This document shows, in pieces, positions 26,423 through 35,889 of a stretch of DNA of 64,000 nt. The position numbers and the translations under genes are program-made. How positions within the stretch are numbered: position 1 is the stretch's first letter; each line of letters opens with the position of its first letter. The notes under the pieces are model-generated. The model saw nothing but the letters and a program-made list of their open reading frames with translations, did no database searches and was not told the DNA's origin. This stretch comes from Vibrio sinaloensis (GTDB lineage Bacteria; Pseudomonadota; Gammaproteobacteria; Enterobacterales; Vibrionaceae): NCBI RefSeq assembly GCF_000808535.1, contig NZ_JWLV01000001.1:372001-436000 (forward strand), in the 5' to 3' direction.

Positions 26423-29263
26423 ATGATGGCCAACACAATTTCGAAAGCCACTTACGAGCAGCTTGAAGCCTTGCTTGCTCTACAAATTGACCCCGAACGC
26501 ATTGTTACCCAAGAAGCAAAGCGTTTAGCTTACGGCACCGATGCGAGTTTTTATCGCTTGGTGCCGCAAATCGTTTTACGCCTTAAAGATCTCAGCGAAG
26601 TCATCTACGCGATACAAAGCTGCCGAGAACTTGGCCTCCACTTTACCTTCCGTGCAGCGGGCACGAGTTTGTCTGGTCAAGCGGTCTCTGATTCCGTCCT
26701 AATCACTCTCACCGATGATTGGCGTGGACACGATATTGTTGACGATGGGCACAAAATCATTCTTCAGCCGGGGGTTATTGGCGCCGATGCAAACAAATAT
26801 CTGGCGCCTTTCAAGCGCAAAATTGGCCCCGACCCTGCGTCTATAAACACCTGTAAGATTGGTGGCATTGCAGCCAACAATGCCAGTGGGATGTGTTGTG
26901 GAACCGCGCAAAACTCCTATCGAACGGTAGACAGTGTCAAAGTGGTTTTCGCCGATGGCACCTTGCTCGACACCTCAAGCAAAGCCAGTATCGATGCCTT
27001 TAAAGTGACCCGCCCTGACATTTACCAAGGGCTTTCAAATCTTGTAGCGCAAACGCAAAGCAATGCAGAGCTCACTGAGCGCATTCGACATAAATATCGA
27101 TTGAAAAACACCACGGGCTACGCACTCAACGCACTGGTCGACTATTCTGACCCCATTGAAGTGTTGGAACATTTGCTTATCGGCTCTGAAGGCACGTTAG
27201 GGTTTATCGCCGAGATCACCTACAACACGGTCATCGAGCACGAGTTTAAAGCCTCAGCATTACTGGTGTTCGCCGATATCGAAGAAGCAAGCCGAGCCGT
27301 TGCCACATTGGCGAAAACGCCAGTCGCAGCCGTCGAGTTGATGGATGGTCGAGCACTGCGTTCAGTCGCAGACAAGCCCGGCATGCCTGAATTTATGCCA
27401 AATTTGGATATAGAAGCCGCGGCACTCTTGGTTGAAACGCATGCCAGCTCTCAAGGAGAGTTAGATAGCCAGTGTGAAGCCATTTTAGGCTCACTCGGCG
27501 AGTACTCGATCATTGAATCGGTTCCCTTTACCACGGATGCTAAGACTGTCGTGACGCTGTGGGGAATTCGCAAAGGTATGTTCCCAGCCGTCGGCGCTGT
27601 TCGTGAAGTCGGCACCACCGTCATCATTGAAGATGTCGCGTTTCCAGTAGAGAATCTCGCCAATGGCGTTCGAGATCTGCAGGCACTGTTCGATAAGTAT
27701 CACTACAGCGAAGCCATCATTTTTGGCCACGCACTAGAGGGGAACTTGCATTTCGTCTTCACCCAAGGATTTGACTCACAAGAGGAAATTGATCGCTACG
27801 GCGGATTCATGGACGATGTCGCTGACCTTGTCGCTGTCAAATATCAAGGCTCATTGAAAGCAGAACATGGCACAGGCCGTAACATGGCGCCTTACGTCGA
27901 GCTTGAATGGGGCAAAGATGGCTACGCACTGATGCAACAAATTAAAAAGCTGTTCGACCCTGAAGGATTACTCAACCCTGGCGTAATCATCAATGACAAC
28001 CCGCATTCACATATTGAGAATTTAAAACCGATGCCGGCAGCCGACGACATTGTTGATCGCTGTATTGAGTGTGGTTTCTGTGAACCGGTTTGCCCTTCCC
28101 GCACGCTTACCTTATCACCAAGGCAACGTATCGTGCTTTATCGAGAGCTACAACGCAGAAAAGCAGCAGGAGAAACCGTTACCGCAAGTGAATTAGAAAA
28201 AGTCTTCGAATACCAAGGGCTCGATACTTGCGCGGCAACTGGGCTTTGTGCTGACCGCTGTCCGGTGGGTATCAACACGGGTGATTTGGTCAAACAACTG
28301 CGCACCGCGAAGTACAAAAAGTTTACGCCAATTGCCAAGTGGACTGCGGATCACTTCTCAACCACCACAACACTCACTCGCGCCTCTCTCAAAGCCAACC
28401 AAATTGCGGTGAAAGTGATAGGTGAAGATGGTGTCTCTAAGTTGACCAATGGCGTGCGTAGCCTCACCAAGAACAAGACCCCGATTTGGCTTCCTGAGAC
28501 ACCTCAATCAAACAGCCATAATCTAAAAAAGTCTTTGGAACTGCTGGTTAAGTCCGACAAAAAAGTGGTGTACGTCCCGTCTTGTGCCTCTCGCACTATG
28601 GGGCAACAAACCAATGCTTCTGATCAGCGCAGCTTAACTGAAGTGACAATGTCACTCATCAAGAAGGCTGGATTTGAAATTATCATCCCTGAAGGTATTC
28701 ATGACCAGTGTTGTGGAATGCCCTATGACAGCAAAGGCATGACAGATATCGCCACGCAAAAAGCGGCTCAGTTAGAGCAAGCTCTCTGGGAAGCAAGCTA
28801 CGAAGGCGAATATCCTGTTCTCATGGACACCAGTCCTTGCGCTAAACGCAGCATCGATAACTTTACTAAACCGCTGGAAATACTCGAGCCTACGGGTTTT
28901 GTTTCTAAGTATCTGCTGCGTCATTTGGAGATCAAACCGATTAATGAGACCGTGATGCTGCATGTCACCTGCAGCTCTAGGAAAATGGGATTGGAAAACA
29001 GCATGTTGACCCTAGCTCAGCGCTGCGCCAGCCACGTCGTGATACCTGAGCATATTGCTTGTTGTGGATGGGCTGGAGACAAGGGTTTCACTACGCCAGA
29101 GCTCAATGCGGCGGCGGTTCATCCACTCAAAGAACAAGTGCCTGAGAACTGTCATCGTGGCTTTAGTAACAGCCGAACCTGTGAAATTGGTCTATCGCAT
29201 CATAGTGGCATCCCTTACCAGTCAATTCTTTACCTAGTGGATGAGGCCAGCGTGCCACAATAG
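26423..29263 (+). CDS. FAD/Fe-S D-lactate dehydrogenase (Dld-II type)
   Basis: A 946-aa fused flavo-iron-sulfur oxidoreductase. Order: an FAD_binding_4 (PCMH) domain from about 40, with TFRAAGTSLSGQAVSD and GGIAANNASGMCCGT; an FAD-linked oxidase C-terminal domain, with EGTLGFIAEITY, IFGHALEGNLHF and AEHGTGRNMAPYVELEWG; two [4Fe-4S] motifs, CIECGFCEPVCP and CAATGLCADRCPV; and two CCG (heterodisulfide-reductase-like) repeats containing DQCCGMPYDSKG and IACCGWAGDKGF. This architecture is that of the Dld-II enzymes that oxidise D-lactate to pyruvate. Two adjacent ATGs (26423, 26426) both lie within range of AAGGA. Third gene of the lactate operon. Confidence 0.9.
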   Translation: MMANTISKATYEQLEALLALQIDPERIVTQEAKRLAYGTDASFYRLVPQIVLRLKDLSEVIYAIQSCRELGLHFTFRAAGTSLSGQAVSDSVLITLTDDWRGHDIVDDGHKIILQPGVIGADANKYLAPFKRKIGPDPASINTCKIGGIAANNASGMCCGTAQNSYRTVDSVKVVFADGTLLDTSSKASIDAFKVTRPDIYQGLSNLVAQTQSNAELTERIRHKYRLKNTTGYALNALVDYSDPIEVLEHLLIGSEGTLGFIAEITYNTVIEHEFKASALLVFADIEEASRAVATLAKTPVAAVELMDGRALRSVADKPGMPEFMPNLDIEAAALLVETHASSQGELDSQCEAILGSLGEYSIIESVPFTTDAKTVVTLWGIRKGMFPAVGAVREVGTTVIIEDVAFPVENLANGVRDLQALFDKYHYSEAIIFGHALEGNLHFVFTQGFDSQEEIDRYGGFMDDVADLVAVKYQGSLKAEHGTGRNMAPYVELEWGKDGYALMQQIKKLFDPEGLLNPGVIINDNPHSHIENLKPMPAADDIVDRCIECGFCEPVCPSRTLTLSPRQRIVLYRELQRRKAAGETVTASELEKVFEYQGLDTCAATGLCADRCPVGINTGDLVKQLRTAKYKKFTPIAKWTADHFSTTTTLTRASLKANQIAVKVIGEDGVSKLTNGVRSLTKNKTPIWLPETPQSNSHNLKKSLELLVKSDKKVVYVPSCASRTMGQQTNASDQRSLTEVTMSLIKKAGFEIIIPEGIHDQCCGMPYDSKGMTDIATQKAAQLEQALWEASYEGEYPVLMDTSPCAKRSIDNFTKPLEILEPTGFVSKYLLRHLEIKPINETVMLHVTCSSRKMGLENSMLTLAQRCASHVVIPEHIACCGWAGDKGFTTPELNAAAVHPLKEQVPENCHRGFSNSRTCEIGLSHHSGIPYQSILYLVDEASVPQ

Positions 29264-29283
29264 TTCTATATCACTCCCAAACC

Positions 29284-29345
29284 TAACTGGAGAGTTTGTA
29301 CGCAGAGTATGATTTGAGAAGATCTATCTCGCAACTCTCCAGTTA
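29284..29345 (+). repeat. 13-bp inverted repeat after the D-lactate dehydrogenase gene
   Basis: Perfect arms taactggagagtt (29284-29296) and aactctccagtta (29333-29345) flank 36 nt that include a smaller internal stem. The geometry nearly equals the repeat after lldP (13-bp arms, 37-nt loop), although the arm sequences differ. It may terminate or protect the operon transcript. Confidence 0.6.
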
Positions 29346-29418
29346 TCTCACCCTTGCTATGTAACAAAAGTTATTATTAATCAAATAGAAAGTTTTGATA
29401 CGCCAGTAAGGAAGATCT

Positions 29419-30207
29419 ATGGAATTCGAACTATTTGTGTGTGATACCTTCACTCAAGAAAGATTTAAAGGTAATCCCGCGGCTGTTGTCCCACTCACCG
29501 ATTGGCTGAGTGACGACATGATGCTTAAAATCGCCCAAGAGAACAACCTGTCTGAAACCGCCTTTATTAAACAAATCGCCATCGACCACCATGAGATCCG
29601 TTGGTTTTCCCCTATTTGCGAGATCGAGTTTTGCGGTCATGCGACGCTCGCCTCTGCCTTTACCTTGTTTCATTTCTTCAATGCTGGCGAGCGAATTGTC
29701 TTTGAAACACGGTTTGTTGGACCAATCGAAGTCGAAAAGGATCGATCTGGCCGTATTCTGATGGACTTCCCACACCAAATGCCGAGCGCCACTGAGGCAC
29801 CTGTAGCACTTCTAGAAGGGCTCTCTATCCCGCCTCTACACGTTATGAAAAACCCACAAGCCTACTTTGTGTTTTACGACAACGAACAAGATGTGTTGGA
29901 CTTGAAGACCAAAAGCGACTTCCTGACGCAGCTAGCCCCTTACGATGTTGTTGCAACGGCGCCCTCCAAAGATTATGACTTTGTATCTCGATACTTTTGG
30001 CCTGCCAATGGCGGCGACGAAGACCCTGTTACTGGCTCAATTCACTCTGGATTGGCACCGTATTGGTCCGAAAAGCTTGCTAAGGATCACATGATCGCCT
30101 ACCAGGCATCAAAGCGCGGTGGCACACTTTACTGCCATGTTTCACCTGAAAAAGCGACCATAGGTGGCGACGCCGTACTCTACTCGCGAGGCAAATTTTA
30201 CATCTAA
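29419..30207 (+). CDS. PhzF-family isomerase/epimerase-like protein
   Basis: A 262-aa soluble protein of the PhzF/diaminopimelate-epimerase fold. Typical elements are VCDTFTQERFKGNPAAVV at the start, NLSETAFI with the likely catalytic E46, WFSPICEIEFCGHATLASA, and the second-half glycine loop ANGGDEDPVTGSIHSGLAPYW. A strong AAGGAAGA Shine-Dalgarno precedes the ATG. The family covers phenazine-pathway isomerases and many uncharacterised enzymes; no phenazine genes are near, so the substrate is unknown. It stands alone between two gaps. Confidence 0.88.
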   Translation: MEFELFVCDTFTQERFKGNPAAVVPLTDWLSDDMMLKIAQENNLSETAFIKQIAIDHHEIRWFSPICEIEFCGHATLASAFTLFHFFNAGERIVFETRFVGPIEVEKDRSGRILMDFPHQMPSATEAPVALLEGLSIPPLHVMKNPQAYFVFYDNEQDVLDLKTKSDFLTQLAPYDVVATAPSKDYDFVSRYFWPANGGDEDPVTGSIHSGLAPYWSEKLAKDHMIAYQASKRGGTLYCHVSPEKATIGGDAVLYSRGKFYI

Positions 30208-30449
30208 GCCTTAACCTTTGGGTGTCTCATGCTAACTATTACTGCTGGTGACCTTCATCTCAGCCACCAGCGCACCGCTTTCTTACTATTCCCACTATCT
30301 ATTTCTCACGCCCAAACTATTTAGCATGCAAACACCGCCATCGTTAGTGCTGTTTCGTTATTTGGAATAGCGTACAAACATTCAAATTTCACTGGATTCC
30401 CCGCAATAAAACACCGTATTATTAGAGCAACGTTTGCCGAGGACACCCT

Positions 30450-31067
30450 ATGAAAATCATCATATTGCATGGACTCTATATGCATGGAATGGTCATGCAG
30501 CCTCTGAGTCGAAAGCTACGCAGTTATGGCTATAGAACAAAAGTCCTGACCTACAATAGCGTTGCGATCAATCAACACCGTTTGTTTAGTATGATCGACA
30601 ATGCGCTCAGTCCAACAATGCCAAATATACTTGTCGGACACAGCCTTGGTGGCTTAGTGATCAAACAGTATTTACAATCTCGCCATCCAAGCACCACCAA
30701 GATTTCACACGTAGTGACCATAGGATCGCCGCTTAGAGGCGCCTCGATTGTGACTCGCTTACAAGAACTTGGCATGGGTACATTGCTAGGCAATTCCCCT
30801 CACTTTGGACTCAGCGAACATCATGACGAATGGTCTTATCCGCAAAAGCTCGGCAGCATTGCTGGAACCTTGCCTATTGGTGCTCGAGCCCTACTGTTGA
30901 TGGACAGACGGCTTCCTTCAGACGGTACGGTCACGGTCGAAGAAACCAAGATCCGCGGAATGACGGATCACATAGAGACGCCAAAAAGCCACACTAGCTT
31001 GATTTACAGTACTTTCGTACCAGACCAAATTCACCACTTTATTGAAAACGACGTATTTCAGCACTAA
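30450..31067 (+). CDS. Alpha/beta hydrolase, lipase/PGAP1-like
   Basis: A 205-aa soluble alpha/beta hydrolase with no signal peptide. The oxyanion region is ILHGLYMHGMVM and the nucleophile elbow is VGHSLGG (S65). VTIGSPLRGASIVTRLQELG is typical of small esterases/lipases of the PGAP1-like group, and a late His in ETPKSHTSLIYS is the probable catalytic base. GAGGACA precedes the ATG. The 242-bp gap upstream holds only a weak inverted repeat (gctggtg/caccagc, 30244-30271). Substrate unknown. Confidence 0.8.
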   Translation: MKIIILHGLYMHGMVMQPLSRKLRSYGYRTKVLTYNSVAINQHRLFSMIDNALSPTMPNILVGHSLGGLVIKQYLQSRHPSTTKISHVVTIGSPLRGASIVTRLQELGMGTLLGNSPHFGLSEHHDEWSYPQKLGSIAGTLPIGARALLLMDRRLPSDGTVTVEETKIRGMTDHIETPKSHTSLIYSTFVPDQIHHFIENDVFQH

Positions 31068-31091
31068 CGCGTTGAAATCGCTTCAGATTAG

Positions 31092-31108
31092 ATGTCGACT
31101 GTCGACAT
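31092..31108. promoter_or_regulatory. 17-bp perfect palindrome between two small genes
   Basis: Arms atgtcgac (31092-31099) and gtcgacat (31101-31108) flank a single t. It lies 25 nt after the hydrolase stop and 24 nt before the next ORF. The 8-1-8 layout matches the palindrome at 11507-11523. It could be an operator for the small membrane protein gene; no consensus is recognised. Confidence 0.4.
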
Positions 31109-31132
31109 GATTGAAATTCAACAGTATTAAAA

Positions 31133-31399
31133 ATGGTAAAATTATTTATGCGTAAAGACGTTGTCATCGGGTTGTTGTGTATGGTGTTCAGTTTGCTTGG
31201 TGTCATTTTCGTGCTCGCCGGTGATTCGCAAACGCCGGTCTCGCACTGGCCACTAGAAGCATTTGAAGGGCTGGTATTTTCTCTCGCGTGGGGGCTAGGT
31301 CTGTCTGACCTCAATGCTATTGTGTTAAGCCTCATGCTTATAAACCTGTTTGCCTTTATCGCCTTTGTGGTTGGACGTCAGCTTTCAAGAAAACTATAA
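31133..31399 (+). CDS. Small two-segment membrane protein, hypothetical
   Basis: An 88-aa protein with two hydrophobic helices: VVIGLLCMVFSLLGVIFVLAG, and AIVLSLMLINLFAFIAFVVG near the C-terminus, ending in a basic tail (RQLSRKL). An in-frame ATG at 31148 has a slightly better upstream sequence (ggtaa) and would give an 83-aa product; the choice is open. A strong bidirectional terminator starts 2 nt after the stop, supporting a real gene end. No family recognised. Confidence 0.6.
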   Translation: MVKLFMRKDVVIGLLCMVFSLLGVIFVLAGDSQTPVSHWPLEAFEGLVFSLAWGLGLSDLNAIVLSLMLINLFAFIAFVVGRQLSRKL

Positions 31400-31401
31400 A
31401 T

Positions 31402-31430
31402 AAAAACAGCCGCTTTGCGCGGCTGTTTTT
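31402..31430. terminator. Bidirectional terminator
   Basis: Perfect 12-bp stem aaaaacagccgc (31402-31413) and gcggctgttttt (31419-31430) with a 5-nt loop, shared by the convergent small membrane protein and M16 peptidase genes. Confidence 0.85.
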
Positions 31431-31438
31431 GATTCACA

Positions 31439-34198
31439 CTACTTTGTCTCTGGCGTTAGCGTGTATTTGGTCTTTACACTATCGCTGCCAAACGCTTCGG
31501 CGATTCGATGCTTAAAGTCCGCCAGTGAGATCGAATCAATCATGGCATCCACATCTTTGATCGCTTTAACCCCATAACCGTGAATTGAGTAGCGAGCATA
31601 AAACCAAGTACGATCAACTGGCTCATCTTTCAAAGGATAAAGAGCGGTTGAAAGTTGCTTGGCGACCAGTTGAAAGTCTTGCTCACTCACGTTGGTTACA
31701 AGCTCGGTAACCACTTTATCGACGGCGACTTCAATTTTACCGATATCATCAGGGGCCACTTGCGCCTCAATAAACCAATCCGTGCTTGGCTCTTGGTCTA
31801 CTGCAACCGAATACGCGTCAGGCGCGTAGTCTAATCCTAGTTCTTCACGAACGTAGCTCGTGAGTCGTCTAGACAATAAGCGCTGAATCATATCATCCAC
31901 AAACGCGGTTTTGGCGCTGCTTACCTGTGCGTTAGGGTTGACCACACGAAGCAGGTAAATGCCGTTCTGTTCATTGTGGATAGCCAAGTCGACACGAGGC
32001 GCCCAATCCTGATTGTAGTGTGCCTGATAGCTAGGCGCCGGCACCTTTTCTAATGGGATAGAGGCAATAAAATGCTTCAGCAGCGGTGTCACCTCTTCTG
32101 GCTTCATGTTTGCCACGATCACAAGCTGAAAACCGCGATCTTTCGCAAACAGCTCATGGTGAACTTGGCGAATTTGCGCTTCATCAATCGCAGCATAAGC
32201 AGGTGCCGTCAGGAAGTAGTGGCTACTTGTCGGTTGGTAGCTGTTGCGGTTAATGGCACGCTCCCATTGACCATATGGCGTCGCTAGATAACGCTCCTGA
32301 TTGTCATACGTCTCCTGCTGGAGAACACGAATTTGCCTTGGTTCCACATTGATGTTGGTCGAGATGTTATAAATCACTTTCAGCGCATCAGCGAGTTTAT
32401 CTTTCGCCGCTCCCATCTCGATACCGTGATGGGTGAAATTAATAAACGGATAAACCTCTAAGTTGTTCTTGGTTAGAAATGCATCAAACTGAATGCCAGT
32501 AAACTCCCCAACACCACTTCTCACCACAACGGGGATTGCAAGCTGAGCAGCAGCAAATAAATCCGGGTTTAGCGCGGCTTTCCCCCCTTGACTCGCATAG
32601 ACAATGTTAACGGTTTCTAGCGTCGTAGGATCATTCTCGAGCCTAACTTGAATGCCGTTAGAGAGCGTCCAAATGTGATCGCCAAACTCGTCGGTTTGTT
32701 GAGATAATATCGAGCCCGTTTGCGAAGGTTCCACCAGTTCTTTTGCCGTAGGCAGGAGCGCAACGGGTGCAGTGCCTGGCTGTTTAAGCGCTTTACGAAG
32801 TAAAGGAATTTGCTCTGCAAGTTGATCCACTGCCTCTTGCTCATCCGCGCCAAAAATCACAGAGTAGTCACTTGTTAACAGTGACTGAACCTGTTCATTG
32901 ACTCGTTCTAAGCTAGCCAGAGCAATAAGCGCTTGTAAGCTTTCTTGGTAATCTTGCTTAGACTGACTGCTTTGCTGGGTAGAAATTCCCCTTACGCGAT
33001 CTTCAGCAAAGGTAATTGCATCCCGCTTACTCCAGTTGTAATCGAGATCATCGACCAATTGCTGATAGTAAGCCAAGGAAGTGTCTAGCTCTTCCTGAGT
33101 CACGCCGAAGTCCCGCAGTGAGGCAAGCGTTGCAACGAACTTGTCTTGCACCTGCTGACGAAGCTCCATATTAAAGGCGACAGAAAATAACGCATTGCGT
33201 TGATAGTTCATGTAGTAGGGAGTAATCGCCATACTCTGAAGTGGGATGGCCGCTTCTTGATATACCGAGGTCATGCGTTGTTGCATGATTTGTAGGGCAA
33301 TCTCATCCAGCCATGACGCAAGCAACTCTTCTCGCGTTTCTACTTTGGCTGGCGCTCGATTCATAACCAAGCTTAAACTCGGTGCCTCAAACTCGCCTAC
33401 CGTGTCGGTATAGTCAGTAAATGCGAGTGTTGTTACCTCGATGTGGTTGTCACTTACCGATGCTTTTTTTTCCCACGTAGAGAAGTGTTTACCAAGTAAC
33501 TGCTTAGCCTGCTCGACCGTTACATCGCCTGTAATAACAACTTCAGTAAACTGAGGCTGATACCATTTGGTGTAGAAAGCGCGGATTGACTCAGCCGTCG
33601 CTTCATCGACTGACGACTGATTGCCGACAGGGTCAAGGTTTTCTAGGCTCGTCTCTGCAATCAAGTGATCGTAATACTTTTCCGCTAAACTTTTGTGTTC
33701 AGGGCGGGTCCGACGAATTTCTCCTTGAATCACACCCTTCTCTTTGTCGATTTCCGTTGCTGACAAGGTTAACCCATCGGCAATGTCGCGAAGCCACAAT
33801 ACGCCTTCATCAAGCTGATTCTTGTTCGGCAAATCAAGCTTATAGACGGTTTCGTAATAACTGGTGTAGGCATTGATGTCAGCACCAAAAGTTAAGCCCG
33901 CTTTTTCAAACAAGTTAATCACGTCATTGGAGCTGAAGTTCTTACTGCCGTTAAACGCCATGTGCTCTAGAAAGTGGGCGTATCCGCGTTGCTCTGCAGT
34001 TTCATGTGCAGAGCCGACATGAACGTACATACGCAAAGAAACAGGTTCACTGGTGGTTGGATAAATGTGGAACTTTAGCCCGTTGCCAAGCTCTCCTTTC
34101 GTCCAATTGGTGTCAGGTTGGATCGGTGTCGTCATTTCGGGTTGAGAGCAACCGACCAAGATCAATGAAAAGAACAATAGAATAATTCGCATAGCCAT
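31439..34198 (-). CDS. M16-family zinc metalloprotease, lipoprotein
   Basis: A 919-aa insulinase-type peptidase. I chose the ATG at 34198, which gives a lipoprotein signal MAMRIILLFFSLILVGC with lipobox Cys17; an in-frame ATG at 34234 adds 12 polar residues ahead of it. The inverted zinc motif HFLEH (HxxEH) lies about 75 residues in, with the downstream zinc-ligand region DKEKGVIQGEIRR. Two M16 halves are visible: the N-terminal active half and a C-terminal half beginning around LSNGIQVRLENDPTTLETV, as in PqqL/pitrilysin-like proteins. It is probably tethered to the outer membrane facing the periplasm, degrading peptides. The divergent neighbour is arsR, but no functional link is evident. Confidence 0.9.
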   Translation of the reverse strand: MAMRIILLFFSLILVGCSQPEMTTPIQPDTNWTKGELGNGLKFHIYPTTSEPVSLRMYVHVGSAHETAEQRGYAHFLEHMAFNGSKNFSSNDVINLFEKAGLTFGADINAYTSYYETVYKLDLPNKNQLDEGVLWLRDIADGLTLSATEIDKEKGVIQGEIRRTRPEHKSLAEKYYDHLIAETSLENLDPVGNQSSVDEATAESIRAFYTKWYQPQFTEVVITGDVTVEQAKQLLGKHFSTWEKKASVSDNHIEVTTLAFTDYTDTVGEFEAPSLSLVMNRAPAKVETREELLASWLDEIALQIMQQRMTSVYQEAAIPLQSMAITPYYMNYQRNALFSVAFNMELRQQVQDKFVATLASLRDFGVTQEELDTSLAYYQQLVDDLDYNWSKRDAITFAEDRVRGISTQQSSQSKQDYQESLQALIALASLERVNEQVQSLLTSDYSVIFGADEQEAVDQLAEQIPLLRKALKQPGTAPVALLPTAKELVEPSQTGSILSQQTDEFGDHIWTLSNGIQVRLENDPTTLETVNIVYASQGGKAALNPDLFAAAQLAIPVVVRSGVGEFTGIQFDAFLTKNNLEVYPFINFTHHGIEMGAAKDKLADALKVIYNISTNINVEPRQIRVLQQETYDNQERYLATPYGQWERAINRNSYQPTSSHYFLTAPAYAAIDEAQIRQVHHELFAKDRGFQLVIVANMKPEEVTPLLKHFIASIPLEKVPAPSYQAHYNQDWAPRVDLAIHNEQNGIYLLRVVNPNAQVSSAKTAFVDDMIQRLLSRRLTSYVREELGLDYAPDAYSVAVDQEPSTDWFIEAQVAPDDIGKIEVAVDKVVTELVTNVSEQDFQLVAKQLSTALYPLKDEPVDRTWFYARYSIHGYGVKAIKDVDAMIDSISLADFKHRIAEAFGSDSVKTKYTLTPETK

Positions 34199-34320
34199 AC
34201 TTCTGTTGGTGATTTGCTTTGAAATATAACCCAAACAACTGTTTTTGTTTATAAAATTCAGATCATTTATAGAACATTACCCGCAATTGCAGCAAATGAT
34301 GTTTGGTGATAATATTAATC

Positions 34321-34337
34321 GCAATTCGACGATAGAC
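34321..34337 (+). promoter_or_regulatory. Candidate ArsR operator upstream of arsR
   Basis: The 17-mer at 34321 (gcaattcgacgatagac) matches at 15 of 17 positions a sequence upstream of acr3 (34743-34759). It lies 10 bp before the arsR start. Same motif before regulator and effector genes suggests an ArsR-binding site. Confidence 0.5.
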
Positions 34338-34347
34338 TATCTATATT

Positions 34348-34689
34348 ATGTCCCGACAATGTAATCTCACCAATCAACAGGCGCTCGCATCAACACAAGC
34401 GCAACTCGAACAAGAAGCACAGCTCGCTATGCAAGCAAAGGCGTTGTCGCACCCTGCTCGCGTTCGAATCCTAAAAATACTGTGCACACTCGATAAACTC
34501 GGTGGTTGCCTCAATAGCGATTTGGTCTCTGAACTTGGCTTAGCTCAATCAACGGTCTCAGAACATCTTCGAATTCTCAAGCAAGCCAACTTTATTCATG
34601 CACAGCCCAACCCACCCAAGGTGTGCTATCGCGTGAATCGAGAAACGATCAGCCAGTTCAACCACTTGTTCGACGCTATTTTTAATTAA
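34348..34689 (+). CDS. ArsR-family transcriptional regulator
   Basis: A 113-aa winged-helix repressor. The core reads ALSHPARVRILKILCTL, then the recognition helix SELGLAQSTVSEHLRILKQANFI and the wing PPKVCYRVNRE. The classic ELCVCDL arsenic-binding motif of E. coli ArsR is absent; candidate metalloid-binding cysteines are in LCTLDKLGGC and near the C-terminus (VCYRVN). This suggests a different sensing site, or an inducer other than As(III). It lies 86 bp upstream of acr3 on the same strand, so control of that exporter is likely. No Shine-Dalgarno is evident before the ATG. Confidence 0.87.
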   Translation: MSRQCNLTNQQALASTQAQLEQEAQLAMQAKALSHPARVRILKILCTLDKLGGCLNSDLVSELGLAQSTVSEHLRILKQANFIHAQPNPPKVCYRVNRETISQFNHLFDAIFN

Positions 34690-34742
34690 TCTGACATCTC
34701 CTTGGCGTATAACGGTTTTCATCAAAGCAGAATGAAGATATC

Positions 34743-34759
34743 GCCATTCGACGATAAAC
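34743..34759 (+). promoter_or_regulatory. Candidate ArsR operator upstream of acr3
   Basis: Second copy of the 17-bp motif (gccattcgacgataaac), 16 bp before the acr3 start. The shared core is attcgacgata. Confidence 0.5.
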
Positions 34760-34775
34760 GAAACAAGGCAAGATT

Positions 34776-35834
34776 ATGACCACACAAGCATTAACCGAGA
34801 ATGCCGCAAACAATATGAGTTTTTTGGATCGTTACCTAACCGTCTGGATTTTCGTAGCCATGGCGTTAGGCGTTGCGATTGGCGTCTTTTTCCCTGCAGT
34901 GGCGCAGTTAAATGAAACGCTATCAGTAGGCAGTACCAATATACCGCTGGCGATTGGACTCATCCTGATGATGTACCCGCCACTTGCAAAAGTGGATTAC
35001 TCATTGCTAGGGAAAGTAAAGCAAGATAAGCAAGCCATCGCGCTTTCTCTTATCATGAACTGGATTGTCGGCCCTATCTTGATGTTTATTCTGGCGATTA
35101 CGTTTTTGGGTGATCACCCAGGTTACATGGTCGGGATTATTTTGATTGGCTTGGCGCGCTGCATCGCCATGGTTTTGGTTTGGAATGATATCGGAGGTGG
35201 CAACAAAGAGTATGGCGCAGCGCTAGTCGCGATTAACAGCGCTTTCCAAATTGTGACTTACAGCTTTATGGCATGGCTATTCATCACAGTATTGCCTCCT
35301 CTTTTCGGGTACCAAGGGTTCGCTGTCGATATTTCTATGGTTGACATCGCGCAAAGTGTGTTGATTTATCTTGGCATTCCCTTTATCGCTGGCTTTTTGA
35401 GCCGTAAGATTCTGGTCAGTCGAAAAGGCGAACAGTGGTACAACGAAGTGTTTATTCCGCGAATTTCGCCAATCACTCTTATCGCGCTTCTTGCGACTAT
35501 CGTTCTGATGTTCAGTTTAAAAGGCGATATGATCGTTGAACTTCCGATGGACGTCCTGCGTGTCGCTTTACCACTGGCCATCTACTTTGTTGTGATGTTC
35601 TTCGCCAGCTTCTACATCGGCAAAAAACTGGGTATCGACTACGATAAAAACGCCTCTATTGCGTTCACCGCAACAGGAAACAATTTTGAACTGGCCATCG
35701 CCGTGTCGATCGCGGTATTTGGCATCAATTCCGACCAAGCGTTCGCAGGGGTGATTGGTCCACTGATTGAAGTGCCTGTGTTGATTGCGCTGGTAAATAT
35801 CGCCTTAAGATTGAAAGCCAAGTACCACCAATAA
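34776..35834 (+). CDS. acr3: Arsenite efflux permease Acr3
   Basis: A 352-aa, roughly ten-helix exporter of the ACR3/BART superfamily. The family signatures are [11 protein letters not shown], the conserved Cys in [13 protein letters not shown] essential in characterised Acr3 proteins, and [20 protein letters not shown] followed by [13 protein letters not shown]. It extrudes As(III) using the proton motive force. Only arsR accompanies it: no arsC reductase, arsM or arsA gene is in the window. A terminator follows directly. Confidence 0.92.
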   Translation: MTTQALTENAANNMSFLDRYLTVWIFVAMALGVAIGVFFPAVAQLNETLSVGSTNIPLAIGLILMMYPPLAKVDYSLLGKVKQDKQAIALSLIMNWIVGPILMFILAITFLGDHPGYMVGIILIGLARCIAMVLVWNDIGGGNKEYGAALVAINSAFQIVTYSFMAWLFITVLPPLFGYQGFAVDISMVDIAQSVLIYLGIPFIAGFLSRKILVSRKGEQWYNEVFIPRISPITLIALLATIVLMFSLKGDMIVELPMDVLRVALPLAIYFVVMFFASFYIGKKLGIDYDKNASIAFTATGNNFELAIAVSIAVFGINSDQAFAGVIGPLIEVPVLIALVNIALRLKAKYHQ

Positions 35835-35849
35835 AAAGCGAATGTGATG

Positions 35850-35872
35850 AGAGGAGCTCAGTGCTCCTCTTT
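35850..35872 (+). terminator. Terminator after acr3
   Basis: Perfect 8-bp stem agaggagc (35850-35857) and gctcctct (35863-35870), followed by tt. The adjacent minus-strand gene ends at 35890, so it may serve both. Confidence 0.65.
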
Positions 35873-35889
35873 AACAACTTGATGATGCA

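Noticed and set aside
25032..29345. Inverted repeats of the lactate operon as integron attC (VCR-like) sites
   Set aside because: They lack the RYYYAAC/GTTRRRY core sites and lie inside a metabolic operon, with no cassette array or integrase.
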